Of a stretch of 64,000 nt of DNA, positions 1 to 9,379 are shown piece by piece. The position numbers and the translations under genes are program-made. Origin of the DNA: Maniola hyperantus (lineage: Eukaryota; Arthropoda; Insecta; Lepidoptera; Nymphalidae); the NCBI RefSeq assembly GCF_902806685.2, contig NC_048556.1:9014734-9078733 (forward strand), in the 5' to 3' direction. The notes beneath the pieces are model-generated. The model was not told the origin of the DNA and did not search any database. It saw nothing but the letters and a program-made list of their open reading frames with translations. Positions within the stretch are counted from its first letter, which is position 1; each line of letters begins with the position of its first letter.

Positions 1-230
1 ATCACACTCGAAGGGAAGTGATGATGTGGCCTAAGGGCGTATACGGTTACGCACTCATCCGATCCGAGTGTTTTTTAGCTAGACAATAATGCGAAGATGG
101 TTTTAGACCAATAAAAACCCCAATTTTTTTAAAATATCCCACAAGCCTGATATCCGCTTTTTATCTAATAAAAATAAAAATACGAAATCGACCATGCAAG
201 AAATAATATAGGTACTCACACAATGTAGGT
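1..230. other. Unassigned AT-rich sequence
   Basis: No open frame or repeat family recognised. It runs into the T1 element that follows. Confidence 0.4.
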
Positions 231-420
231 ACAGTACCTACGCGGCCACTAGTGATGAACATCGATCTTTAGACGGAGACAGCAGATTTGTAGAGCACTG
301 TCTCGGTCGTTGAGACAGACAAAGCGACATATGGGAATGAGTGACAGAGACAACGCTCTACAAAGATGAAATGTCATTCTAAAGGCCGATATTCATCACT
401 TTCGGCCGCGTATTGTACTG
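231..420. mobile_element. T1 MITE, diverged copy
   Basis: About 190 bp and mostly palindromic. The left arm (ACAGTAC, then ATCGATCTTTAGA) mirrors the right arm (TCTAAAGGCCGAT, then GTACTG). Inside are the paired blocks TTTGTAGAGCACTGTCTC and GAGACAACGCTCTACAAAG. Better-kept copies lie at 23599 and 24199. Non-autonomous DNA transposon inferred; superfamily unknown. Confidence 0.7.
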
Positions 421-777
421 GTCAAGATGACAATCGAGGACGGAACGCCCCGCAAAGTCCCTGCGCTAACCCGGTGCGGTCCCCCCGCCTCATACCCCGA
501 TTGCCATCTCGACTTGTCGCGTCCTATATCTATTCATAATTCACTGTTTCTTTTGTTGTACACATAACACACTTTTGTTCGCTGGGGACACGACAGAAAT
601 ACATTCCATACAAACCATAAGTTTACTACAATCACAACTTCAAGTAGTCTTTATTTATTCAATGCAAGAGTGTATCCCTTTGTACTTCTACAAACAAAAG
701 GATCGACTGAGTGAATACCACTCGCAGATAGAAACATGTTCGTAAGATAACAGAAATGTGGAAAACACTTCATTTTA
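421..777. repeat. GC-rich repeat (about 440-525) in otherwise unassigned DNA
   Basis: The stretch around CCCCCCGCCTCATACCCCGA, followed by a CCATCTCGAC-type block, recurs near 16707-16750 with few changes. The pair is a dispersed repeat of unknown class. The rest of the interval holds nothing I recognise. Confidence 0.45.
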
Positions 778-1287
778 AGGTATGATTCCGAACCACGCTG
801 CACGCATCAGCGCTGCCGCAACAGTGCTGTCACCAGCTGTCATAGTCCTGTCGCGGCACTACTGGCACGGTCACCATACAATCTCTATAAGCTTATATGA
901 CACTAGCTTATGCTCGCGACTTCGTCCGCGTGGACTACACAAATTTCAAACCTGTGTTTCACCCCCTTAGGGGTTGAATTTTCAAAAATCCTTTCTTAGC
1001 GGATGCTTACGTCATAATAGCTACCTGCATGCAAAATTTCAGCCCGATCCGTCCAGTAGTTTGAGCTGTGCGTTGATAGATCAGTCAGTCAGTCAGTCAG
1101 TCATTCAGTCAGTCACCTTTTCCTTTTATATATTTAAGATTACATTCCGAGCTAGGCATCAATGTTCCGCTACATTGATGCTGCGACATTGTATGGGGAC
1201 CAGTAGTGCCGCGACAGGACTATGACAGCTGGTGACAGCACTGTTGCGGCAGCGCTGCTGCGTGCAGCGTGGTTCGGAATCATACCT
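778..1287. mobile_element. Inverted-repeat MITE (PIF/Harbinger-like TSD) split by a HelB element
   Basis: The termini AGGTATGATTCCGAACCACG and its complement are followed by about 105 bp of near-identical inverted arms. TTA flanks both ends, a 3-bp target duplication as in PIF/Harbinger. A Helitron-like element at 903-1139 interrupts it, so the original was about 273 bp. Both arms translate to the same short peptide on opposite strands, which is an artefact of the palindrome. Confidence 0.75.
903..1139 (-). mobile_element. HelB Helitron-like element, complete
   Basis: On the minus strand it starts TCTTAAATATATAAAAGG, carries a GACT tandem stretch, and ends with the hairpin CGCGGACGAAGTCGCG, an 11-12-base spacer and CTAG. 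Flanks are A902 and T1140, the A/T target expected of Helitrons. It is nested in the 778-1287 MITE, so it is younger. Confidence 0.75.
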
Positions 1288-1366
1288 TTATCATTTTCAT
1301 GCTTGAGTTTGACTTTTGTTTTATAGTGTTGGTTTTTTAATGCAAAACCTATACTCATTATGTAAA

Positions 1367-1576
1367 CTAGCTGATGCCCGCGACTTCGTTCCCGTGGATT
1401 TAGGTCTTTAAAAATCCCGTGGGAAATCTTTGATTCTTTGATCGACGTGATGTTTTGCATGGGTATAGTTAAAGACGTGGAGAGTGACATAGGCTATTTT
1501 TTATCGGAAATCAAAGAGTTCCCCCGGGATTTTAAAAACCTAAATTCTCGCGTACGAAGTCGTGGGCATCAGTTAG
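1367..1576. mobile_element. HelA composite, two inverted 3' ends
   Basis: The left end is a minus-strand HelA 3' terminus (CTAGCTGATGCCCGCGACTT). From about 1438 the sequence continues as a plus-strand HelA body and ends GTCGTGGGCATCAGTTAG. Two copies are therefore fused head to head, losing both 5' ends. Confidence 0.6.
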
Positions 1577-1596
1577 TCACAGAATATATTACTAAA

Positions 1597-1793
1597 CTAG
1601 CTGAAGCCCGCGACTACGTTCGCGTGAATTTAGTTTTTAAAAAATCCCGAGGGAACTCTTAGGTTTTCCGGGATAGAAAGTAGCCTATGCTTCTCTCCAG
1701 GTCTTTAACTATTACTTACCGTGCAAAAAATCACATCGACAACCAACAAACCAACAAACAAACACACTTTCACATTTATAATAGGGGTAGTGA
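1597..1793 (-). mobile_element. HelA Helitron-like element, complete
   Basis: The minus-strand 5' end is TCACTACCCCTATTATAAAT and the 3' end is a mutated hairpin plus CTAG, with A and T flanks. The body carries the usual HelA blocks: a GTTTGTTGG tract, then TAAAGACCTGGAGA, then CGGGATTTTTTAAAAAC. Confidence 0.75.
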
Positions 1794-1887
1794 TTTGACA
1801 ATTATGGCATGGCATATTATATCTGGCCCCTGGGTCTTTACTCTGTACCAATGAGGTTTAACACCTCTTTGGTTTGAGTCCTCTTAA

Positions 1888-2020
1888 TCAGTACCCATAT
1901 TATAAATGCGAAAGTGTATTTGTTTGTTGGTTTGTCCTTCAATCACGACGCAACGGAGCAACGGATCGACGTTATGTTTTGCATGTGTATAGTTAAAGAC
2001 CGGAGAGTGACATAGGCTGA
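1888..2020 (+). mobile_element. HelA 5' fragment
   Basis: It begins TCAGTACCCATATTATAAAT and follows the HelA body to GTGACATAGGCT, where similarity stops abruptly. The 3' half is missing. Confidence 0.6.
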
Positions 2021-2399
2021 CCTGGCAGTAGGAAGGAGAAGTCAAAGACAGTGAAATATTACTGTCGAATATATTATATTTGAAGTCTATAACGATTTAA
2101 AAAGATGCAAGATTTTTTTTTAAATTTATGATCCTATTATAATATTATTTCTCATGCAAAACAGGATTTCTAATACATGCGGACGACGCCGCGTCGTCGC
2201 GGTTAAATGAAAAACTAAAGATTATGTATTATAAAGCAAAGAAATATAATTTTATTAAAATAAAACGCCAATTTCGTAATATGAAAGCAGTACTCCATCA
2301 TGTACATAATACAACGTACCCTGACAAATTCTAAGGTAGAAAATTGAATTTGCATTTTACATAAGATTAGTAATGTAACGTAGAGTAAACATGAGGAAG
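2021..2399. other. Unassigned AT-rich DNA
   Basis: No credible frame. A short GC-rich palindromic patch (GCGGACGACGCCGCGTCGTC) lies near 2180. Nothing else recognised. Confidence 0.35.
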
Positions 2400-2770
2400 G
2401 ATTTTAGAAATTTCAACCCCGAGAGAACGGGAGGTGAGATTTATGAACTTTCTTTGTTCCACCTTAGACAATGAGTTAAAACGTGTACGTTCCTTAAGTT
2501 ACACGTTAATGGAATACCATTTAAGGATATTCAAAACCTTTGCCACTATTTCCAAGCGATTTGCCTCCTCATTTCTAATTCAAACTGCTAAGATTTGGAA
2601 CACCCTTCCAGCATCAGTTTTCCCCTCCAATTATAATATGGGTATACCTTCAAGTCAAGAGTGAATAGGCATCTTCTAGACAAGCGCGCTCCATCTTAGG
2701 CTGCATCATCACTTGCCGCCAGGTCTGATTGCAGCCAAGCGCTAGTCTATAAATTAAAAAAAAACATCAT
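2400..2770 (+). pseudogene. LINE reverse transcriptase, C-terminal end and 3' UTR (decayed)
   Basis: The frame from 2434 contains TAKIWNTLPASVFPSNYNMG, typical of the C-terminal tail of CR1/Jockey-type LINE proteins. A frameshift near 2648 moves the rest (FKSRVNRHLLDKRAPS then stop) into another frame. The 3' UTR then runs to an A-rich tail near 2770. A second, shorter copy of the same end lies at 44206-44365. It is a 5'-truncated dead copy; the exact LINE clade is not certain. Confidence 0.65.
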
Positions 2771-2874
2771 ACAGGGCCAAGCCAATTGTCAGAGTGAACT
2801 AGACTGAGAAAACTCTCGGTTTGATCCTGAATCGACATATCTATCAAATATTAGGCTAGGGGTGACATGAAACA

Positions 2875-2930
2875 GGCAGACAGACAGTCTACGAAGTGAT
2901 GCTCTAAGGGTTCCCTTTTTCTTTTTAACC
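2875..2930 (+). repeat. P repeat, 3' fragment
   Basis: CAGACAGACAGTCTACGAAG followed by CTAAGGGTTCCC matches the right-hand end of the P family seen whole at 27219-27668. Confidence 0.45.
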
Positions 2931-3510
2931 GACTTCAAAAAAAGGAGGAGGTTCTCAATTCGTTGGAATCGTTTTTTATTTTATTTTTTATTATTTATGT
3001 ATGTTCCCCGATTACTCAAAAACGCCTGGACAGATTTTGAAAATTCTTTTTTTGTTTGAAAGGGTATACTTCAAAGTTGGTCCCATTTCAATTTGGTGAA
3101 GATCTGATGAACATCTTCGAAGATAGATACTGGAACTCCTCAACGGATAAGAGTAAATTGCTCGCGATCAGTGTAATAGCTTAGTAAACAGTAGATTTTT
3201 AACCAGTCACAGCATAATTCCATGGGGCCACTAAAAATTGTGAAATAATTTAATTTATTACCGAATATATTATGTATACAAGAGTTAATATAGTTCCATA
3301 ATAATATTTTTTGGGGTCGGTGCCAATGAGGTGCCATTGTGGAGTCCCATAAAAATATGAAGTCTGGACGATTCGCGCAGCTAAAGCTAATTGACACCGG
3401 CACCAAAAAGTATTATTATGGAACTATATTAACTCTTGTATACATAATATATTCGGTAATAAATTAAATTATTTTTCAATTTTTAGTGTTTGTGTAACGA
3501 AGTCGGTTTT
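2925..3510. mobile_element. Interspersed element with ACCGACTTC ends and a long internal hairpin
   Basis: The left end TTAACCGACTTC and right end GAAGTCGGTTTT are inverted. The body includes CAAAGTTGGTCCCATTTCAA and GAAGATCTGATGAACATC blocks that I remember as common in Lepidoptera. Positions 3228-3487 form an inverted repeat with arms of about 85 bp around TATTACCGAATATATTATGT. Superfamily unknown. Confidence 0.6.
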
Positions 3511-3763
3511 TATTTTTTTTGTATTTTTTTTTTATTATGGTAACTTTTAACCATAAAAACATTCGAAATTCAATTTGAACACATAGTTTCGTTTGTGATT
3601 GGTTATTCGGTTGTTTCGTGTCGGTGTGAGATTGGTTAGTGACGCCCACTGAGTTTTCCGTCTTTGTCATTTGTATGAAATTACGTAACAGATACCGTCC
3701 TATACTTGTCTTCGTGGAAAGGGTATTATAGACCTCCGTTCAATATAAAATGATAGCGTCGGT
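3511..3763. other. Unassigned DNA
   Basis: Starts T-rich. No frame, repeat or RNA gene recognised. Confidence 0.3.
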
Positions 3764-3862
3764 GTATAGAATAGAATAGAATATGTTTTTATTCAAGTAG
3801 ACTTTTTACAAGCGCTTTCGAATCGTCGGGTAGTTTTAATTTACCACTGGGTCGGAATGTCG
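3764..3862 (-). mobile_element. LX LINE 3' end with (ATTCT)n tail
   Basis: On the minus strand a CGACCCAGTGGTAAATTAAA block leads to AAAAGTCTACTTGAATAAAA and then ATTCTATTCTATTCT. The same order is seen at 23057-23195 on the other strand. Only the last 100 bp of the LINE is present. Confidence 0.6.
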
Positions 3863-4029
3863 AATGTACGATGGCGACCATTGATTGCGGTGGTTTAAAG
3901 TTACGGACACAATATAATGTGGGTCACATGTTAATTGGTTACACACAGTGACCGAAGTTAGGGGACTAATAATTAGAAACTGAAAGTGACGTGCAGAAAA
4001 TTAGGTTATTTACTTGAGTCGGGTATTTC

Positions 4030-4350
4030 GTGAGTGTACCTATTGTTGTTAGGAGAACTAGAGTAACCGACATAGCTCAACGGGTTGCCAAGCTGAAGTG
4101 GAAATGGGCAGGGCACATACTTGGTTCGTAAAACCGATAGACGTTGGGGACCCAAGGTGCTGGAATGGCGACCTCGCACCGGAAGACGCAGTGTTGGAAG
4201 ACCCCCCACTAGGTGGACGGATGACATCAGACGAGTCGCAGGGAGCCGCTGGATTCAGGCGGCGCAAAACCGCGGCGCGCGTGTGGAAATCCCTACAAGA
4301 GACCTATGTCAAGCAGTGGACGTCTATCGGTTGATGATGATGATGATGAT
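4030..4350 (+). pseudogene. RTE-type LINE, C-terminal end of reverse transcriptase
   Basis: From about 4051 the frame reads RRTRVTDIAQRVAKLKWKWA, then shifts near 4118 to a frame with RRWGPKVLEWRPRTGRRSVG and PPTRWTDDIRRVAGSRWIQA. It shifts again near the end, which in the sister copy at 21088-21365 reads QETYVQQWTSIG then stop. The 3' tail is GGTTGATGATGATGATGATG. This is the C-terminal end of an RTE-clade endonuclease/reverse transcriptase, 5' truncated and frameshifted at least twice. The tail matches that of S1 SINEs. Confidence 0.7.
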
Positions 4351-4387
4351 TGTTTTTAAACTTTGAAGGACAAAGCATACCCTTGAG

Positions 4388-4500
4388 CTCACTGGCGGTT
4401 ATTACTGTGGTCTAATAAGTGGGAGGTCCGGGGTTCGATCCCCGGCAGAGTAAATTTGGGAATTTACGATTCCTAAATTAGCCCCGGTCTGGTGTTGTTA
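4388..4500 (+). mobile_element. S2 SINE, 5' (tRNA-like) part
   Basis: Contains an A-box-like CTCACTGGCGG and a good B box, GGGGTTCGATCCCC. The following GGGAATTTACGATTCCTAAA block matches the S2 body at 13380. The 3' half is missing. Confidence 0.6.
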
Positions 4501-4563
4501 TTTGTTTGTGGCTTATTAGCATCCTACACACGATACTCTATGCATAGTTTCTTTATTAAATTA

Positions 4564-4771
4564 CTAGCTGATGCCCGCGACTTCATCCGCGTGGATTTAT
4601 ATTTTTCAAAATCCTGCGGGAACTCTATGATTTTCCGGGATAAAAAGTAGCCTATGTGTTAATCCAGAGTATAATCTATCTCCATTCCAAATTTCATCCA
4701 AATCCGTTCAGCCGTTTTTGAGTAACAAACATCCAAACATCCACACTTTCACATTTATAATACTAGTAGGA
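4564..4771 (-). mobile_element. HelA Helitron-like element, complete
   Basis: The minus-strand 5' end is TCCTACTAGTATTATAAATG and the 3' end is GCGGATGAAGTCGCGGGC, then CATCAGCTAG. Host bases A4563 and T4772 flank it. Confidence 0.75.
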
Positions 4772-6179
4772 TAATACTTTAATTTTATCAATCAATCAAT
4801 CAATTAATCAATGCGTGGAGTAGGTAGATAACGTGACTCTCTGACAGACGCATAGCCTAAATCAGTGAATCTAAGAACTTGAAAACATGATTGCAAATTT
4901 CTGTCTATTTAACGTAGGTACATATAACAACTCTAACAGAGGATTTTGAGAAATTTTGATGGAATTTTTAAAAATCTAAATCCGTGGGAATTTACGAAAA
5001 TCAGCTTGTTTCTAATAATCAAATGTGACAAAAATTTCGCATGAAAAAAAATCTAAAAAGAAAAAAAAACGACACAAAAGTTTTAATAACAACACGCCGG
5101 CGTACGTAGTGTTTTAAACTTTATATTTCGTTCCACCTTTGAAACAACGAGTTAAAAGTTACGTGCGCTGTATGTGGGTCACACGATAATGGGATACGCG
5201 CTGTTACTGTACCCCTAGAACGAGTTTATATAATAGTTTTCACAACGAAATTTGATGTCGAGTGCCAAAGTCAAAATAATATTTGAATAGTCTTTCATGT
5301 TTCTTTAGTTGAGTAGTTTTCTTTGAAGTAGTCAAAAGTTCCCACCATACTTACATAGTTTAGTTAAATAACCACACACACACCGCACAGTAATAAAACC
5401 TAAAATTATATAACTAACAAAGTTCCATAAAAATTGTTCTTTTTATATAATTCGTTTTTTGAGATACGTAATTCACATCCGCCATGAAGTCAAGGAAAAT
5501 GTTAGTGTAATAATTGCAAACTGCACTGGCTAGCTAACACCAAATTAGTATTTTTAAAGTAGTGGTATATTTCTATTCGCTTTTAAAATAAATAAAAAAA
5601 TGCTAAAAATACTATTTCTGAAAGTAAGTACTTAAGAGACGTGTAATGTTGTATTTTTCAAAACGGACGACTTAAAACATCTTTTCGTCTTTTTGGAACG
5701 CTTTATTCCAAAATTGCGGTTTTGGGGATACAACTATTTACGTGGAGGTATACCTACGACATAAAATGCTGATCGTTAAGAAAAACCGGTAGTACTGAAT
5801 ATATTATATACAATAACTACTAAGCAAGTTAGCTTAGGGGTGTGGTCCATTTAATTTACTCTGACATTCACGAAAACCATACAAGTTTTCTAGATGTGTG
5901 AACTCATACTATAACTTCAAAAGTTTAGAAGTTAGGTAACAAATAGAAACAGAAAGTAACGTGAAGAGAATTGAGTTACCATTGTCGATGGTAGCGGTTT
6001 CGACGTTTCAGTAGAGTTTTATAAAATCCCATATGAAACCTAAAGCTTAGCGTAGACAACCGTAAAAATGTCGAAATTTGCGAAAATATAACACTCTTCT
6101 ACTAGTTACCTAGTACTTTCACGCAGACGTCCCAAATAAATACTATCCTATAAAAATTTAAGAAAGTAAGTATGATCAA
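4772..6179. other. Long stretch without recognisable features
   Basis: Holds an (ATCA)n run at about 4786-4812 and otherwise AT-rich sequence. No frame looks coding. Weak similarity between about 3955-4010 and 5945-5980 (GAAA-rich block with AACGTG) hints at an old repeat. Confidence 0.35.
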
Positions 6180-6472
6180 TTTTCCACCGACAGTCCTCTG
6201 TGCAGGGCCTGCATGGAGGTCGATGAAACACCGACGCACGTGCTCCTAGAGTGCACGGGCGTAGCAGATCAACGCGAACGCCATTTCGGTTCCCCGACCT
6301 CACTCTATGAAGCCCTCGGCAACCTCTATTTGGCTATCTATTTGGCTTCTGGAGCGAGCTTGGATGGCTGGAGTGAAGACTTCGGCGGGGAGGGGTGATG
6401 CACGCACAACAGACGGAAACGTTTAAGTGCGGAAACCAGCCCAGAGTGAAGAAGAAGAAGAAGAAGAAGATG
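6180..6472 (+). pseudogene. LINE C-terminal zinc-knuckle end with (GAA)n tail
   Basis: The frame around 6190-6398 encodes CRACMEVDETPTHVLLEC, a C-x2-C-x8-H-x4-C knuckle found at the C-terminus of I/R1/LOA-type LINE reverse transcriptases. The frame stops at 6398. A short GC-rich 3' UTR follows, then GAA repeats at about 6450-6470. The 5' part is gone. Confidence 0.6.
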
Positions 6473-6550
6473 ATCAATTTTCGTGGACTCAATTTGACTT
6501 GTGACATAGAGAAATAAAGATTGGTAGAGACATTTTTACGTGACACCATT

Positions 6551-6598
6551 TGGTTCAGATGTCAGCCTGGTCAGATGACCAGGCTGACATCTGAACCA
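6551..6598. repeat. Perfect 22-bp hairpin
   Basis: TGGTTCAGATGTCAGCCTGG plus TC, a 4-base AGAT loop, then the exact complement. It abuts the S1 SINE that follows. Confidence 0.85.
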
Positions 6599-6780
6599 CT
6601 AGCGCAGATATTATTGTCTATTCGGGGATTTGATCCCGGGCACGCATCTCTAAATTTTCGGAGTAACTTATGTGTTTTAAGTAATTGAATAACACTTGCT
6701 TTAATGGTGATGGCAAAACAACGTGAGGAAACCAGCATGCCTGAGAGTTTCCCACTCTCATACAAAATCAGCCGTCTGCA
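6599..6780 (+). mobile_element. S1 (Metulj-like) SINE, damaged head, no tail
   Basis: B-box-like GGGGATTTGATCCCGGG, then TGCTTTAATGGTGATGG and AAACCAGCATGCCTGAGAG, which match the S1 body at 25480 and 27855. The A-box end and the GATGAT tail are missing. Confidence 0.65.
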
Positions 6781-6799
6781 TTACCCTACCACTAAGAAC

Positions 6800-7289
6800 C
6801 TACTTGTAAGGGAAAATCAACAAAAGAAATGAAATAAAATAAGGTTGCATAATTATATAGATTTTGCGTTTTATTTCGAACCCTATTGTGGGCTGCACAG
6901 ACGACGGTCCATCCGTTTTGTCCGTGGAAGACAAAAGTCCCTTATCTTTTATTATGATGTCTCACCGTACTAGTACCTACTTCGTGTTCTTTATGCGAAG
7001 CGCATGCGCTTTGCGAATATTTTTCCGCGCAGGCCATTATTGTGGTTTCCGCAGACGAGGGACTTTTGTCCGTGAAGGACAAAATTCCCTCATCTTTTAC
7101 CATATCTAAGTTTGTGTCCTGAGTGATGGCGCACCACGTATGGTGGATTGCGGAGCGGATTTACAAGTCGTATTTGTTCTTTGTGCTCGCGGAGAAGTGC
7201 GCACTCGCTCGCACCGGGGACAAATTCAAACATTTTTGTTTAATGCGCAGTTCGTACTTTCTATGCGGCGCACCGTCGCGCGTCGCTCA
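6800..7289. repeat. Direct repeat of about 36 bp, 146 bp apart
   Basis: TTTTGTCCGTGGAAGACAAA with CCCTTATCTTTTA at about 6918 recurs as TTTTGTCCGTGAAGGACAAA with CCCTCATCTTTTA at about 7065. A further TTTTGTCC...GGACAA palindrome lies near 7635. Possibly an old element around the T2 copy at 7290. Confidence 0.5.
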
Positions 7290-7578
7290 GTACGCTTAGT
7301 ACAAAATTTTATGTCTCACCAACGTTGATAGTATTTGAGTGTCGAAACACTTCCATGTTATAGTAACTTGATCTTAACTGCCTTGTTTTAAAGCTCAAGT
7401 TTGTCTACACATCTACAACCAGCACTCCAAGCGAAAACGTTTCGAAATTAAAATCGGTGGCATTGAATTTTTGACTTCAATTCAAGGCTCTTTAGGTCCA
7501 TTTAGTTTGACGTTATTTTGTTTCGACTCTCGAATTCTAGCAACGTTGGTGAGACGTAACATCTTATACTAAGCGTAC
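7290..7578. mobile_element. T2 MITE, copy A (uninterrupted)
   Basis: About 289 bp. The inverted arms are GTACGCTTAGTACAAAATTT with TATGTCTCACCAACGTTG, and their complement at the right end. This copy gives the empty-site form for the LINE insertion in copy B at 17361. Confidence 0.75.
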
Positions 7579-7924
7579 AGGACACAGACTTAGTCCTTCG
7601 TTGGTGTTATGCGATGAAGTTCCAAATAATCAATTTTTGTCCTCCGCGGACAATACCCCTATGAGCAGAACCTTATTTCATAAAACAAAAGGGCACGAAA
7701 AAGGTCAATACGGATGCAAAAATCTAAGGTGGAAATCCTTACGAAAACCACTTAAGGCCTCAGACAATTTATGGACCTCGCTTGTTATTGGGCCACCAAA
7801 TAAAGAGATTTTAGGGGGCCGTTTATGCAAATTGTCTTTTGACCCAAACAGCTTTCGTCCCCAAATTGTTTACTCATCGTCCTTGAATTACGAAGAAGCC
7901 AGAATTATGTATATCTAGTACCTA
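7579..7924. other. Unassigned, with a diverged copy of the 9.4-10.2 kb unit
   Basis: Around 7786-7870, GGGCCACCAAATAAAGAGAT and TTTATGCAAATTGTC resemble the tandem units at 9426, 9810 and 10068. The frame here is not convincing as a gene. Confidence 0.4.
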
Positions 7925-7990
7925 CTAGATTATTCCCGCGATTTCGACGCGTGGACTACACAAAATTTCAAACACCTATTTTACCCCTAA
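7925..7990 (-). mobile_element. HelB 3' fragment
   Basis: Reads CTAGATTATTCCCGCGATTT in the reverse sense of a HelB 3' end, then TGGACTACACAAAATTTCAA. Truncated after about 65 bp. Confidence 0.5.
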
Positions 7991-8169
7991 ATTTAAACAA
8001 TAATTAGTATTGCTGGATTAGCTGGCCAATTAAGAGATTAGATCTAATCGCACAATGAAAATTAGGAACCCAAAACAAAACTAGAATCGATAGAGATTCT
8101 AAAGGTACCTTTAGTACTGATTGCGAATAATATAGGTTGAGTTGTATGAAAGGTGGTAAGAATAACATT

Positions 8170-8352
8170 TTTTTTTTTTTTTTAATAAAAGAATATTAGC
8201 CATGTTGAATGACTAATATTCCCCTTTCCTCTCCAACTAAGCGTCAAGCTTGTGCTAGGAGTAGGTACGACAATAGTGCAACGGGCGGGGTTTGAACCGT
8301 CGACCTTTCGGTTTTCAGTCCACACCTTTACCCGTTGAGCTATTGAGGCTCT
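8170..8352 (-). mobile_element. S3 tRNA-derived SINE with poly(A)
   Basis: On the minus strand: AGCCTCAATAGCTCAACGGG (A-box-like), a B box in GACGGTTCAAACCCCG, a body ending in an AATATTAGTC...GGCTAATATT palindrome, and an A18-20 tail (the T run at 8170). This complete SINE is of a different family from S1 and S2. Confidence 0.7.
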
Positions 8353-8380
8353 AAATGGTTACCGTTTAACTTTGACCGTC

Positions 8381-8675
8381 ACTGGCACCGATTCCGTTGT
8401 CTTTCTCTAAACTAAATTTAGAGTATCTGCATCCTTTTCTTTTTGACAACGCTAAAAAGGGACAGAACATGAACTTTACGTTTCAAGACTAAATTTTAGT
8501 GCACGCTACAAAAAACAGTAGGCTCGCAACTGTGCGCTAAAATCACGGGTTTTACCATCTAACCATTTAATTTAAAACTGTCAAACTGCGTCTGCGTCCT
8601 TTTCATATTACATTAGTAAGAAGAGGATGCGAATACCTACTCTAAAATTAGGTTGTGCTCAGAATCGGTACCAGT
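8381..8675. mobile_element. T3 MITE
   Basis: The ends ACTGGCACCGATTCC and its near-complement (…AATCGGTACCAGT) start inverted arms of about 65 bp that include TAAATTTAGAGTATCTGCAT. About 295 bp long. No open frame. Superfamily unknown. Confidence 0.65.
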
Positions 8676-8929
8676 ATTAGCAAAATGGGTTGCACAAGTT
8701 GCAGAGACTCTATTGCAATTTCTATTAAAAACTTGATAGTTTTAACCGTTGGTTTTATCCCGATGCAAACACTCCATGCCCTATTGAATGGGAGCTTAGA
8801 ATTTAAAAATACTTTTTAATTAACACTGTTGTTGTAGCTTCTGTTGCTTGAGGCATTATCTTTTGTGGTAATACTTCTGTTGCATTTAATAAACGATGGA
8901 CTATTGTTCTTTATACTTTAAAGGGGTTT

Positions 8930-9110
8930 TCTACGATAAATCAAAAACAAATAAAAATCTGTTAATACATAAAAATAAATAAAAATCTGTTTTAGATTTT
9001 ACAGGCAAAGCCCTTTCATTTCATTCCCCACTTGATAATAGTCATCTTACTTTGAAAATTGAAAATAGTACGTCTAATTATTTTTTCATGAACATCAAAT
9101 TATTAATTTT
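8930..9110 (+). repeat. P repeat, internal fragment
   Basis: CATAAAAATAAATAAAAATC, then AAAGCCCTTTCATTTCATTC, then CATCTTACTTTGAAAATTGA follow the order seen at 27219-27668. Confidence 0.55.
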
Positions 9111-9135
9111 ACAAAGCAATTTATCAAGCAAACGA

Positions 9136-9322
9136 AACTTGCTTTAATGGTGTAGGGAAACATTATGACTACATTTTTCAGAGATTTCCATAATACTCTC
9201 AATCTCTAAGATGTATCTGCACTTGACCAGCGTGGTTGATTACGGCTTAAGCCTCCTTCTCATTCTAAGAGTACCCATGCTCAGTAGTAAGCCTGCGATG
9301 GGTTGATGATGACGATGATAAG
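9136..9322 (+). mobile_element. S1 SINE, 3' part with tail
   Basis: From TGCTTTAATGGTGTAGGG to GCGATGGGTTGATGATGACG. The tRNA-like head is missing, but the GATGAT tail is kept. Confidence 0.65.
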
Positions 9323-9379
9323 ATTAATATGCAGACTCAGTTCAATTAAGAGTTTGTATTAAAACGAATAAGAAACATA

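Noticed and set aside
782..970. Matching short frames at 782-970 (+) and 1170-1490 (-) with the same NHAAR peptide
   Set aside because: They are the two inverted arms of one MITE read on opposite strands, not a duplicated gene.
1081..1120. CRISPR-like array of GTCA repeats (also 10400-10457, 43365-43385)
   Set aside because: They are simple tetranucleotide runs within HelB elements, with no spacers, in animal DNA.
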